Assembly (NCBI GenBank): GCA_964464815.1
Contig: CAYXHF010000062.1
Span: 1 to 9,332, forward strand
From: UBA11524 sp964464815
GTDB lineage: Bacteria; Bacillota; Clostridia; Christensenellales; Aristaeellaceae
Reading direction: 5' to 3'
Length of the DNA: 9,332 nucleotides
Positions within the stretch are counted from its first letter, which is position 1, and every line of letters begins with the position of its first letter. Positions 1 through 8,175 of this stretch are shown here, in pieces. The position numbers and the translations under genes were made by a program. Under the pieces are notes generated by a model that saw only the letters and a list, made by a program, of their open reading frames with translations, did no database searches and was not told the DNA's origin.

Positions 1-70
1 TTGGCCCTTTCGAAACCCATTTCGCGATTGGGTTGGATGCGTTATTTTACATTTTCCGCGTGAGAGGCTC
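1..70. repeat. Arm of long-range inverted repeat (partner at 8818-8887)
   Basis: Bases 1-35 are the exact reverse complement of 8853-8887. The similarity goes on with mismatches and small gaps to about base 70 (partner to about 8818), with TTTCCGCGT and GGCTC shared in the same order. The arm starts at the window edge, so its true outer end is unknown. No coding frame is credible here. It is probably a dispersed intergenic repeat family present in two opposite copies. Confidence 0.85.
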
Positions 71-102
71 TTGCTTTTTTTCCTTTGTTACGGCCTTTTT
101 CC

Positions 103-131
103 TTGACATTGGACAAGAAATGGACTATCCT
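103..131 (+). promoter_or_regulatory. Probable sigma-A promoter of gpmI
   Basis: The -35 box TTGACA (103-108) is perfect. A 17-nt spacer leads to TATCCT (126-131), which matches the -10 consensus at 4 of 6 positions. TATAAG at 131-136 looks better alone but would need a 22-nt spacer. Transcription would start near 138, leaving a leader of about 70 nt before gpmI. Confidence 0.6.
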
Positions 132-140
132 ATAAGATGG

Positions 141-159
141 GTTTGCATGGATGGCAAAC
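141..159 (+). other. Small hairpin at the 5' end of the gpmI leader
   Basis: GTTTGC (141-146) pairs with GCAAAC (154-159) around a 7-nt loop. With the start site predicted near 138, the hairpin would sit at the very 5' end of the mRNA, where such stems can slow decay. It is short and may be chance. Confidence 0.3.
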
Positions 160-208
160 AATTTCCCCGTTTGATTTTCGTTTTGATGTGTAAGGAGGAA
201 ATTTCTTT

Positions 209-1786
209 ATGAAGAAGCCGGTTGTGCTCGTCGTCATGGATGGCGTGGGCGAAACGACAGAAGAACTCGGTAATATGGTTCGTCAGGCAACTACTCCGAC
301 CCTGAATGAACTGAAGGAAACCTGCCCTTGGCAGATCATTAAGGCCCATGGTACGGCGGTTGGCCTGCCCTCTGATGATGATATGGGTAACTCCGAGGTC
401 GGCCATAACGCATTGGGCTGCGGCCAGATTTATTCTCAGGGCGCAAAGCTCGTGAATGAATCCATTGAGTCCGGTAAGATTTATACCAGCGATGCCTGGA
501 AGAACCTCGTCAGTGACCTCAAGGATCAGCATGCGACGCTGCATTTCATCGGCCTCCTGTCCGATGGTAATGTTCACTCCAATATTTCCCACCTGATCGC
601 GATGCTCAAGGAAGCGAAGGCCGAAGGCGTGGAGCGCGTGCGCTGCCATATCCTGCTGGATGGCCGTGACGTGCCGGCAACCTCTGCGCTGGAATATGTG
701 CAGGAGCTGGAGGACGTCCTCGCATCCCTGAACGATGCGACCTTCGATGGCCAGATTGCTTCTGGCGGTGGCCGTATGACCATCACGATGGACCGCTATC
801 AGGCGAACTGGCCGATGGTGAAGGCTGGTTGGGATACGCATGTGCATGGCATTGGCCGTCAGTTCGCGACCGCGAAGGAAGCTATTGAGGCGTTCCGTGC
901 GGAAACGGGCGTGATTGACCAGGATCTGCCGGCGTTCGTGATTGCGAAGGATGGCCAGCCGGTTGGTAAGATGCAGGATGGCGATAGCGTTATTCTGTTC
1001 AACTTCCGTGGCGACCGTGCGCAGGAAATCTCCATGGCCTTTGATGGCGATAGCTCCTTCGACGCGTTCGACCGTGGCGAAATGCCCAAGGTGAAGTATG
1101 CTGGCATGCTCCAGTATGACGGCGACCTGTGCATCCCCAAGTCCTTCCTGGTCAACCCGCCGGAAATCCGCAATACCCTGACCGAGCTGCTGGTGCAGCA
1201 TGGCGTGAATGAGTTCGCCTGCTCCGAGACGCAGAAGTATGGCCACGTGACGTATTTCTGGAATGGCAACCGCTCCGAGAAGTTCTCCGAGGAGCTGGAA
1301 ACCTGGGTGGAAGTGCCCTCTGACGTGCGCTCCTTCGACGAGTGCCCCTGGATGAAGGCCACCGAAATCACCGACCTGGTGGTTGATGCCATTAAGAGCG
1401 GCAAGTACGGCTTCATCCGCTGCAACTACCCCAACGGCGACATGGTCGGCCATACCGGCAACCTGCTGGCGACCGAGGTTGCGGTGGAGTCTGTTGACCT
1501 GTGCCTGGCGCGCGTGAAGAAGGCCTGTGACGAGTACGGTGCCATTCTGTGCGTGACGGCTGACCACGGCAACGCCGACCAGATGCTGGAGAAGAACAAG
1601 AAGGGCAAGGTCAGCGTCCGCACGGCGCACAGCCTGAATCCTGTTCCCTTCATCGTCTACGACAAGGACGAGCGTCACGAGCTGAAGGAAGGCAACCACT
1701 TCGGCCTGGCGAACGTTGCGCCGACCGTGGCCGAGCTGCTGGGCATCAAGCCGTTCGACAGCTGGGAAGAGTCCATGCTGAAGTAA
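209..1786 (+). CDS. gpmI: 2,3-bisphosphoglycerate-independent phosphoglycerate mutase
   Basis: This 525-residue cytoplasmic glycolytic enzyme interconverts 3- and 2-phosphoglycerate without the 2,3-bisphosphoglycerate cofactor. It belongs to the alkaline-phosphatase-like superfamily and uses two Mn2+ ions. All signature residues are visible: D11 in MDGVG, the phosphoserine nucleophile S62 in NSEVGHN, H123, the DGRD motif at 151-154, the GGGRMTITMDRY substrate segment at 187-197, NFRGDRA at 265-271, K343 in TQKYGHVTYFWNG, the metal ligands D411 and H415 in GDMVGHTG, D452 and H453 in TADHGNAD, and H474. Length is normal for the family (about 510-530). The start is fixed by AAGGAGG at 192-198, 10 nt before the ATG. 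The gene stands alone between its own promoter and a strong terminator. One oddity: Asp codons are mostly GAT in roughly the first 281 codons and almost all GAC afterwards. Confidence 0.97.
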   Translation: MKKPVVLVVMDGVGETTEELGNMVRQATTPTLNELKETCPWQIIKAHGTAVGLPSDDDMGNSEVGHNALGCGQIYSQGAKLVNESIESGKIYTSDAWKNLVSDLKDQHATLHFIGLLSDGNVHSNISHLIAMLKEAKAEGVERVRCHILLDGRDVPATSALEYVQELEDVLASLNDATFDGQIASGGGRMTITMDRYQANWPMVKAGWDTHVHGIGRQFATAKEAIEAFRAETGVIDQDLPAFVIAKDGQPVGKMQDGDSVILFNFRGDRAQEISMAFDGDSSFDAFDRGEMPKVKYAGMLQYDGDLCIPKSFLVNPPEIRNTLTELLVQHGVNEFACSETQKYGHVTYFWNGNRSEKFSEELETWVEVPSDVRSFDECPWMKATEITDLVVDAIKSGKYGFIRCNYPNGDMVGHTGNLLATEVAVESVDLCLARVKKACDEYGAILCVTADHGNADQMLEKNKKGKVSVRTAHSLNPVPFIVYDKDERHELKEGNHFGLANVAPTVAELLGIKPFDSWEESMLK

Positions 1787-1825
1787 TGCGTGGTATTCCT
1801 CACTATTTGGTAGAAATTGCATAAT

Positions 1826-1871
1826 AAAGCGCGGAATCATGATGTGTGTATCGTGATTCCGCGCTTTTTTT
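1826..1871 (+). terminator. Rho-independent terminator of gpmI
   Basis: An 18-bp stem (1826-1843 with 1850-1867) has a single G-U wobble and a 6-nt loop, and runs into seven T residues (1865-1871). It lies 40 nt after the gpmI stop. On the minus strand the trailing sequence is TTTATTATG, so it might also stop the convergent phage-remnant transcript, less efficiently. Confidence 0.93.
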
Positions 1872-1899
1872 GCTTTTTCAAAATGACAACAGGATAACA

Positions 1900-2741
1900 T
1901 TACCATTGAATCTGGAACAATTCTTCGCCAACCGTTCCGTCTACAAATGAAGCGTTGACACCAGTCTCCTGACATGCCTAAATTACCGCCAGTATTATTT
2001 ACCAGCGTTTGGGCAATGGTAACGATTCGTAATGTTAGTACATTTTGCATGGAACACGTTTCTCCAAAACAACTCGAATGAACGTAACGAAAATCGTGAG
2101 TTCCGTCCCCCTTGCCGAAACGGATTTTCACCCAAAGTGTGCTGGAACTGCCACTAACAACAGGGCCCGTTTGGTTCCTTCAATCATGAACATGCTACCT
2201 TTGACAACTTGAACGAATTCATCTGAATCTGGGGCAGTTCTTAAACGAACGCCTGTTTTTGTGGTTCGACCAAAATGGCCAGCGGTAAAGGTAGGGTCAT
2301 CTGTATTGTCTGGAGTGCTGGGTGTATCGGTGCTATCACCAGCCGAAGAACTGTTGCTTGTACTCAGATTTACATATTTGGCATGAATCCAACCGCTGTC
2401 TTTTCCTTCTGGTTGAATGTTGACCCAATTGCTGGTGACGGAAAGTACGCTTGCAGTGGTGGGTGAACTAAGCGTATAGAGTACATTTGTACCGGTTGTG
2501 CTTGCATTGTCTCTTCCATTCACATTGGATGCATTGACCTTAACAGTATCACCGGATACGGCGACAAATGATTTCATGACATAACCAATAGTATCATTGT
2601 AGGTTGTTTGATACCAATCTGTATCGCTTGAATTCGTTACGGCTAGCAGAGTTCCGGTGGAAAACCGTCCTAGTGATGGCTACTTTTCGAGGGCTCTTTT
2701 CGACAGTTGAGAGAACCACCTAATACAATACCATCCATCAT
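1900..2741 (-). pseudogene. Frameshifted SH3-domain cell-wall protein remnant
   Basis: Translation would start at ATG 2741 (or 2738) behind GGAGG at 2751-2747. The first frame (MMDGIVLGGSLNCRKEPSK) stops after about 22 codons. The frame continues 1 nt off near 2677-2680 with SLGRFSTGT, DTDWYQTTYND and TIGYVMKSF. That frame stays open to 2128 and holds a second SH3-like unit (VKVNASNVNGRDNAST ... WVNIQPEGKDSGWIHAKYV), a Ser/Thr/Asp-rich linker, and the start of a third (GVRLRTAPDSDEFVQVVKG). Near 2165 it shifts again: the missing end (SGSSSTLWVKIRFGKG, FRYVHSSCFGE) is in another frame. It then reads IVTIAQTLVNNTGG and GMSGDWCQRF, which resembles the start of an NlpC/P60-, CHAP- or amidase-type domain with its WC..F core. 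Nothing of the rest of such a domain is left. I place the 3' limit at a TAA (1902-1900) in a third frame that reads FVDGTVGEELFQIQW; this end is uncertain. I infer an ancestral secreted or phage-encoded wall hydrolase, now broken by at least two indels and truncated. The region looks more AT-rich than its neighbours. A single assembly error is possible, but two or three indels make decay more likely. Confidence 0.7.
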
Positions 2742-2769
2742 CAATACCTCCTGATGATTTCAATATGCA

Positions 2770-2856
2770 TTATGCAAGAAAAGGATAGACCTGTGTGTAA
2801 CGTAGATGAAAAGTTGTCAGGGGCGCTCTAATGAAAAAAGTAAGAAACAGGCCCAT
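2770..2856 (-). CDS. Possible 28-residue hydrophobic peptide
   Basis: An ORF starts at ATG 2856, eight bases past the holin-like gene's stop, with GGAGGGG about 10 nt upstream (inside the end of that gene). It encodes MGLFLTFFIRAPLTTFHLR and nine more residues. The N terminus is hydrophobic, but the peptide is too short to assign to a family. Phage lysis modules often carry tiny membrane peptides. Chance is equally likely. Confidence 0.25.
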   Translation of the reverse strand: MGLFLTFFIRAPLTTFHLRYTQVYPFLA

Positions 2857-2863
2857 TACGCTA

Positions 2864-3184
2864 TCACCCCTCCTTTCTTTCCTCATGTTGCTGAAACGGC
2901 AATTGCCTGACCGTTTCCATCACGCGCTTAGCTGAACCGTTACCGCCTCGTTGGCGGTAGGGTTCATACAGATAGTCGTTTAGATTTTCGTATTCATCCT
3001 GTGTGATGTATCCCCGGCGAATGTAGCGAACGCCCAGATCAACAATGCGGTCATGTGCCAGGCCGAGCAGAAGACGCGAATTGGCATCATGCTTGCTGGT
3101 GTGGGCTTGCACCATGGCCCAGAAGCCGGAGGAAGCCAGAATCGAGCTGACCACGGTCAGCAAGGTACGCACCCATTCGGGCAT
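2864..3184 (-). CDS. Holin-like small phage membrane protein
   Basis: This 106-residue protein has one hydrophobic N-terminal segment (about residues 5-26, LLTVVSSILASSGFWAMVQ). A soluble part follows, with LLLGLAHDRIVDLG, YIRRGYITQDEYENLNDYL and GGNGSAKRVME. From memory, this arrangement is typical of a small protein found beside endolysins in prophages of gut Clostridia, often called a putative holin. The role (membrane permeabilisation or lysis timing) is inferred from topology and context, not from a diagnostic motif. The start is set by GGAGG upstream of ATG 3184. It lies 1 nt after the endolysin stop, so the two genes are probably translationally coupled. Confidence 0.7.
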   Translation of the reverse strand: MPEWVRTLLTVVSSILASSGFWAMVQAHTSKHDANSRLLLGLAHDRIVDLGVRYIRRGYITQDEYENLNDYLYEPYRQRGGNGSAKRVMETVRQLPFQQHEERKEG

Positions 3185-3185
3185 A

Positions 3186-3932
3186 TCACATGCCTCCTTC
3201 CAGAACGGCGACGCGCTTTTCCAGTGCCGATAGGCGGGAAAGCAGATCTGTGGTGCAAAGCTCTGCTTTCAGGTATTGCACCATCATGTATCCGGTGTGG
3301 TTGCCATAGGTCACCTGTGCCCAACTATCCGTTGTGTCCTTCACCTGCACCGGTGTGCCAATGGGCACACGGGCAATGATGAGACTGCCTTTGTCGGGAC
3401 GCTGACGAAGATTGACGGTCTGGCCGCTGCTGGCGGTCACAAATGCGGTGTTTGTCATGGAATCCTCCTTCTGATAATCGACCTGTGTCAAATAGCCTAC
3501 GCAATCCCACTGCGACAGGGGCGAGGCAGTGAAGCCTGTTGCGGCGCTTTGGGCGTTCAGGACGGTCATGTCCGGCGCAATCAGGCCGATGTGGTAGTAG
3601 TCGTTTATGTCCTGGGTGGCGTACCTGCCGCCCGTGCGGTAGGCAGCAGGGAGCGCATAGCGCTGCTCGCCCGGCTTGCGGCGCTTGAAGGCCGCCATGC
3701 CGGGTTCGGCGCAGGAAATCGGCAGCAGCGCCACCACCTCCGTCCGGGCAATGCGGTTGGAGCCGTGATAGATGCGCTTTCCCGACTGGCGATAGGCGTA
3801 GACAAACGCACCGGAGCAGTCCACGCAGCCCCTTTCCGCCGCACCCATCCGATAGGCCCAATGCTCGGAATGCATCTGGGCAAAGCAGTCAAGCAGCATT
3901 TGGCAGGGAATCAAAGAATCACGTTGACCCAT
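3186..3932 (-). CDS. Phage endolysin, NlpC/P60 peptidase with SH3 domain
   Basis: A 248-residue peptidoglycan hydrolase that would cut peptide bonds in the stem peptide. Residues 1-150 form an NlpC/P60-type domain: the catalytic cysteine is C39 in GCVDCSGAFVYAY, followed by the conserved run YHGSNRIAR and the likely catalytic histidine H114 in NDYYHIGLI. A bacterial SH3 wall-binding domain follows at about 166-222 (QTVNLRQRPD ... WAQVTYGNHTGYMMVQYL). The last 20 residues (LLSRLSALEKRVAVLE) look like a short coiled coil that could drive oligomerisation. There is no signal peptide, which fits holin-dependent release. The ATG at 3932 overlaps the 3' end of the fibre gene by 22 nt, with AGGAGG 10 nt upstream inside that gene. 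The open frame extends further upstream (to 4274), but that part is only the fibre gene read in another frame. Both catalytic residues are present, so it may be active. Confidence 0.9.
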   Translation of the reverse strand: MGQRDSLIPCQMLLDCFAQMHSEHWAYRMGAAERGCVDCSGAFVYAYRQSGKRIYHGSNRIARTEVVALLPISCAEPGMAAFKRRKPGEQRYALPAAYRTGGRYATQDINDYYHIGLIAPDMTVLNAQSAATGFTASPLSQWDCVGYLTQVDYQKEDSMTNTAFVTASSGQTVNLRQRPDKGSLIIARVPIGTPVQVKDTTDSWAQVTYGNHTGYMMVQYLKAELCTTDLLSRLSALEKRVAVLEGGM

Positions 3933-6900
3933 TTCTGCAATTCCTCCTCGGTCATCGCACCCTCGTAGACGATGAACTGGTTGATTTTGCCATCGAAGAA
4001 GCGGCCGTGCGTGCCGTCGGAGGTCTGATAGCCGCCGATGAGCAGTGTCTTGTCCACGGGGGTGGTGTAGCTGGCAATCGTCTCCTTGATGAGCGCCTTG
4101 GCTGTGCCTGGATTCGTGCGCGCATGGCCCTGCCACTGTTCGCCGTCCAGAATGAGGCCTGCGTGAATCCATTTGCCGGTGCAGTTGCCCAGAATACGGT
4201 AGAGCGAGCCGTACAGGTTGGCTTGCAGTGTGGGCGTGTCGTGTCCGGCGATTTGCAGCACCAGACCGGGCCACGGGCTGGATTCCTCCATGCAGTGCGC
4301 CAGAACAACGGTGTCACTGTTTGTCTTGGGAATGGCGTTTTCGCCGATGTTGATGTCAAAGAGGATGGTGTATTTCGGCTTGGGCGTGATGCTTTCAAAG
4401 AGCTTCAGGCCCGTGTCAATCACGTGATCCTCATCGGCGGTGAAGGTCTGCGTACCGGGCAGACGGTACAGCACGGGCAGGGAAGAAGCATCCTCCGTCA
4501 CGGAGACGGTGCAGCTGGCCGTGAGGCCGCCACAATGCGCGGTGATGCTGCATTCACCGGTGCTGCTGCCCCAAACGACGGCGGTGGCGCCGTTGCCGGT
4601 CACGTCGGCGATGGCGGTGTTGCTGCTTGTCCAGAGGATTTCGGCGTCGCTGTCCGAAGGCAAAAACGTGGCGGTCAGGGAGGCGTAACCGCCGCTGGAA
4701 ATGGCAAGCTGGGTGCTGCTCAGCGTCAGGGATGTGATGGTCTGATTTTCTTCCGTCACGACAAGGGCGCAGGTAGCGCTTTGTGCGCCGCAACGGGCGG
4801 TGATGGTTGCCTCGCCTGCTGAAAGGGCTGTCACGTGGCCGTCTGTGATGCTGGCGATGCCCTGCGGCGTGATGCTCCAGGTGACGGTCTTGTCCGTGAC
4901 GTTGTCCGGCAGGATGGTGGCCGTCAGCGTCTGCGTTTCATTGACAGAAAGCGTCAGGACGGAAGGCGTAATCTGGATGCTGCTGACTTCAACCGTGGCC
5001 GCCTCGACCGTAATGACACAGGAGGCTGTCTGTGTGCCGCACTTGGCGGTGACGGTCACGCTGCCCACACGCAGGGCAGTGATTGCGCCGCCGGAGAGCG
5101 AAATAATGCCGCTGCTGCTGGCGAACCATTGCAGTACGTCGGTGGTGTCCTGCGGCGTGACGGTGGCGGTGAGGAGTGCCGTATCGCCCACGTGCAGAGA
5201 AAGCGTGCTGGCCGAAAGTCGGATGTCCGTGGCCGGAATGTCGCGCGTCAGGTCACGGCGCGGCGGATTGAGCGCATCGCAGAAGGCGGCACGGGTGATG
5301 GTGGCCTGCTGGGTTTGCTTGCCCTTTTCAATGACAATCGTTGCGGCAGTGAGGCCGCTGGAAGTAGCCGTGACCGTCAGCGAGCCGAGGCTGCTGCTTG
5401 GGCGCACGACACACAGGCATTTGCCGGAGAAGGCCGAACGCGTAGCGCCCTGATATGCTTCCACGCATGCGCCATGGCCGTTGTCCGTGCCGATGACCTC
5501 GCCACCGGAGACGGAGAAGGTGACGACATTCTCCGCATCGGGGCAGAGCGTGCCGTTCTTGTCCAGCACATCGCAGGTAATGTAGCACAAATCGTCCGAC
5601 GCGGCCTGCACCGTCCGGACATTGGCGGACAAGGCCAGCTGGAAGGGCGCACCGGCGGTATATTGCACATCCTGCGCGACGAGGACGCCATCGGCATCAT
5701 ATCCATTGGCAACCAGCGTGCCAGCGGCAAAGGGAACGCGATAGGCAAATTCATTCTTGCTGCCACGCTCCGACAGCACTTTTGCACCAAGGGATGCGCC
5801 ATTGAGGAACAATTCAACGCGGGCGCAATTGGAATACAGCCACACGTCCACGGTGTCGCCGTCTGCGTGCGTCCAGTGGGGCAGCATGTGAATCATGGGC
5901 GTGTCCGTCCACATGGACTGGTACATGTAGTAAATATCCTTGGGGAAGCCGCAGGTATCCACGATACCAAAGTAGGAGGATTTTGCCGGATAGGCATTCC
6001 ACTCGGTCGGTTCACCGATATAGTCAAAGCCTGTCCAGACGAAATGACCGCAGGAGCGCGGATGATTCAGATAGTCATTGACCGTCTGTGCGGCAGGGGA
6101 ACCCCATGCGACGGTCTTGTTGTCGTAGGACGGATAGACATGGCGGCTGTTGTCCTGCTGATACACACCGCGCGAGGAGAGCGCAGAGGTCGTTTCGCTC
6201 CCGTAAATCGGCTTATCGGGCTGATAGGACTGGTTGTTGCTTTGGTAGTTGATGCCCACGACATCCACAATGCGCATCAGCGCCTTGAGCGCACCGGCGG
6301 GCGCATTGTTGCCCAGTGTGGTCGGGCGCGTGGCGTCCAGATGCTTAACGGCGTCGCAAAGCTGCTGGCAGACGCTTGTCAGCTCCTCCTCTGTATAGTC
6401 ATCAGCGGTCAGGTTGGTCGTCACCTCATTGCCCAGCGACCAGAGGATGATGGCAGGGTTGTTCCAATCGCGCTCAATGGTGCTGGTGATGACGGTCTGG
6501 TAGTGCTTGGCGAAATGGCGGCCAAAGTCCTGCGGCTTTTTGACCTTCGTCCAGCCGTCGAACAGCTCCTCAATCAGCAAAATGCCCTTTTGCTGGCACA
6601 CCTCCAGATAAGCTGTGCCAAAGGGATTGTGCGTCAGGCGAATCGCGTTGCAGCCCATTTGCATCAGCAAATCAACCTGGCGCTCGATGGCGCTTCTGTT
6701 TTCGGCCGCGCCGATGCATCCACCGTCGTGATGGACGCAAACGCCCTTGAGCTTGGTGTGCATGCCGTTGAGGTAGAAGCCCGTGTTTGGGTCAAAGCGG
6801 ATGGAGCGATAGCCATACGTGACCCTCGGACTGCGCTGGACGGCGCTATCCGTTTTCGCGACCAGTTGGACGCTGTAAAGCGTGCCTTGCCCGATGCCCC

Positions 6901-8143
6901 AAAGCGCAGGAGAAGGCACAAGGACGCGGAGTGAAACGTGCTGTGCCTGTGCGGTGGAGAGCAGCAATTCCTTCTCAGTGGATGCAACCTTTTCGCCGCT
7001 GGGCGAGAAGAAGTTGGCGGTCAGCAGGCAGGAAAGCTCGTGTCCGGACTGGTTGGAGACGTCCAGCGTCACCTCCGTATCGCCGCTGGGGAGGCCGTCT
7101 GCGCCGTCGTGCGTTGTGACGCGAATACGCTCCATGCGCAATTGATGATCCAGGTAGGTCAGCAGCGTCACCGGGCGATAGAGGCCACTACCCGAATACC
7201 AGCGGGATGAAGGCTGCGGATTCCGCACGAATACGGCGAGAGTGTTTTCACCCGATTGCAGAAAATCGGTTGCATCGACCACAAACGGGTTGTAGCCATA
7301 CATGTTTTGATGCGCTTCACGGCCATTGATGTAGACGGTGCTTTCCATATACACGCCGTCAAAGTGCAGCAGATAGCGATGTCCGGTCTGCACCTGCAAT
7401 GTGACGCTGGTGCGATACCACGCGTCGCCGCCGTCCAGGTAGCCGCCTTCGTAGGTGGAAGGACTGGATGCATTGAAGGGCAGGCCAATCGACCAGTCGT
7501 GCGGGACAGTGACGCGCGTCCACTGGCTATCGTCATAGGACGGTGCGGCCGCCAAGGTGGAGACGCTGCCACTGCCAGCGGTGGTGGAAAGGAGCGAAAA
7601 GCGCCAGCTTTTGAGCGCTTGTGCGGAAACGAGCTGACTGGACGCAGGAAGACTGCCGCCCGTGGTCATCTGGGACAAACGCGCCTCCAGCGATGAGAGC
7701 TTTTCCTGCATCTCGTGCAGGGAATAGTGCGCCGTGGAGGTGTCGACCCAGTGATCCGTGCTTGCGGGCAGGACGCATGCCGTTGCCGCCAGAATGCAGC
7801 TACACACGTCCTGATGCATGAGCGTGAGGTAGATTTCAATCGCGCCGGGTGTCTGATACACCTCCCGTGGCAGCACGACGGCGGCGGTATGTCCTGAAAC
7901 CGTGCCATGCAGGGGAATGGTGATGCCGGCGCGTACATGGCGCACCGTGCCACCGACGCGCATGCCATCCAGCGGTAGCTTTTCGCCGTCACGAAGCACG
8001 TGTACCAGCAAACGATGTGCCTTGCGTCCGTCGCTGATGAAGACGGTGGAAAGCGCAATCTGCCGCAAGGGCTTGGAAAGGTCGGTCGTGTAGGTGAGGG
8101 TTGTCGTGATATTTGTCAAAGCAATGCCACATCCTTTTCTCAA
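3911..8143 (-). CDS. Phage baseplate/fibre protein with GH2 beta-galactosidase, three Big2 domains and lectin-like C terminus
   Basis: A mosaic of up to 1410 residues (numbered from TTG 8143). Residues about 15-130 resemble the N-terminal Ig-like domain of phage baseplate upper protein BppU (AHRLLVHVLRDGEKLPLDG, GTVSGHTAAVVLP, EVYQTPGAIEIYLTL). A short coiled coil (about 141-160) follows. Then comes a complete glycoside hydrolase family 2 enzyme. Its sugar-binding domain (175-330) contains VTVPHDWSIG and FDGVYMESTVYING. An Ig-like domain is at 335-430, and the TIM barrel (440-750) has the acid/base E573 in LWSLGNEV and the nucleophile E650 in YGSETTSA. HFVWTGFDYIGEPTEW and a DUF4982-like segment (LPHWTHADGD) are typical of beta-galactosidases. 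After a further Ig-like domain (832-940) come three Big2 domains (968-1048, 1052-1130, 1134-1216) and a ConA/LamG-like domain (1220-1405). There is no signal peptide, unlike secreted host beta-galactosidases, which supports a tail-protein role. The start is uncertain: TTG 8143 has little Shine-Dalgarno, while TTG 8119 (residue 9) has AAGGA 12 nt upstream and is at least as likely. No in-frame ATG occurs near the start. Substrate is inferred as terminal beta-galactosides; other GH2 specificities are possible. Confidence 0.88.
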   Translation of the reverse strand: MRKGCGIALTNITTTLTYTTDLSKPLRQIALSTVFISDGRKAHRLLVHVLRDGEKLPLDGMRVGGTVRHVRAGITIPLHGTVSGHTAAVVLPREVYQTPGAIEIYLTLMHQDVCSCILAATACVLPASTDHWVDTSTAHYSLHEMQEKLSSLEARLSQMTTGGSLPASSQLVSAQALKSWRFSLLSTTAGSGSVSTLAAAPSYDDSQWTRVTVPHDWSIGLPFNASSPSTYEGGYLDGGDAWYRTSVTLQVQTGHRYLLHFDGVYMESTVYINGREAHQNMYGYNPFVVDATDFLQSGENTLAVFVRNPQPSSRWYSGSGLYRPVTLLTYLDHQLRMERIRVTTHDGADGLPSGDTEVTLDVSNQSGHELSCLLTANFFSPSGEKVASTEKELLLSTAQAQHVSLRVLVPSPALWGIGQGTLYSVQLVAKTDSAVQRSPRVTYGYRSIRFDPNTGFYLNGMHTKLKGVCVHHDGGCIGAAENRSAIERQVDLLMQMGCNAIRLTHNPFGTAYLEVCQQKGILLIEELFDGWTKVKKPQDFGRHFAKHYQTVITSTIERDWNNPAIILWSLGNEVTTNLTADDYTEEELTSVCQQLCDAVKHLDATRPTTLGNNAPAGALKALMRIVDVVGINYQSNNQSYQPDKPIYGSETTSALSSRGVYQQDNSRHVYPSYDNKTVAWGSPAAQTVNDYLNHPRSCGHFVWTGFDYIGEPTEWNAYPAKSSYFGIVDTCGFPKDIYYMYQSMWTDTPMIHMLPHWTHADGDTVDVWLYSNCARVELFLNGASLGAKVLSERGSKNEFAYRVPFAAGTLVANGYDADGVLVAQDVQYTAGAPFQLALSANVRTVQAASDDLCYITCDVLDKNGTLCPDAENVVTFSVSGGEVIGTDNGHGACVEAYQGATRSAFSGKCLCVVRPSSSLGSLTVTATSSGLTAATIVIEKGKQTQQATITRAAFCDALNPPRRDLTRDIPATDIRLSASTLSLHVGDTALLTATVTPQDTTDVLQWFASSSGIISLSGGAITALRVGSVTVTAKCGTQTASCVITVEAATVEVSSIQITPSVLTLSVNETQTLTATILPDNVTDKTVTWSITPQGIASITDGHVTALSAGEATITARCGAQSATCALVVTEENQTITSLTLSSTQLAISSGGYASLTATFLPSDSDAEILWTSSNTAIADVTGNGATAVVWGSSTGECSITAHCGGLTASCTVSVTEDASSLPVLYRLPGTQTFTADEDHVIDTGLKLFESITPKPKYTILFDINIGENAIPKTNSDTVVLAHCMEESSPWPGLVLQIAGHDTPTLQANLYGSLYRILGNCTGKWIHAGLILDGEQWQGHARTNPGTAKALIKETIASYTTPVDKTLLIGGYQTSDGTHGRFFDGKINQFIVYEGAMTEEELQKWVNVIL

Positions 8144-8175
8144 GGAATCTCTGAATCATTCGGCAGCACGCTAAC

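Noticed and set aside
125..2131. A 668-codon open frame antisense to gpmI
   Set aside because: Most of it mirrors gpmI codons, and it has the low-complexity look of an antisense frame of a highly codon-biased gene. Only its first part (about 1900-2131) is meaningful, as the tail of the SH3 remnant.
3933..4274. Extended N terminus of the endolysin upstream of ATG 3932
   Set aside because: The added residues are Arg/His/Gln-rich and are just the fibre gene's lectin-like region read in another frame. The NlpC/P60 homology starts after ATG 3932.
4007..6934. Long plus-strand open frames (up to 699 codons) opposite the fibre gene
   Set aside because: No recognisable domain, no ribosome site, and Arg/Ala/Gly-rich composition typical of antisense frames. 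The minus-strand frame has clear GH2 and Big2 motifs.
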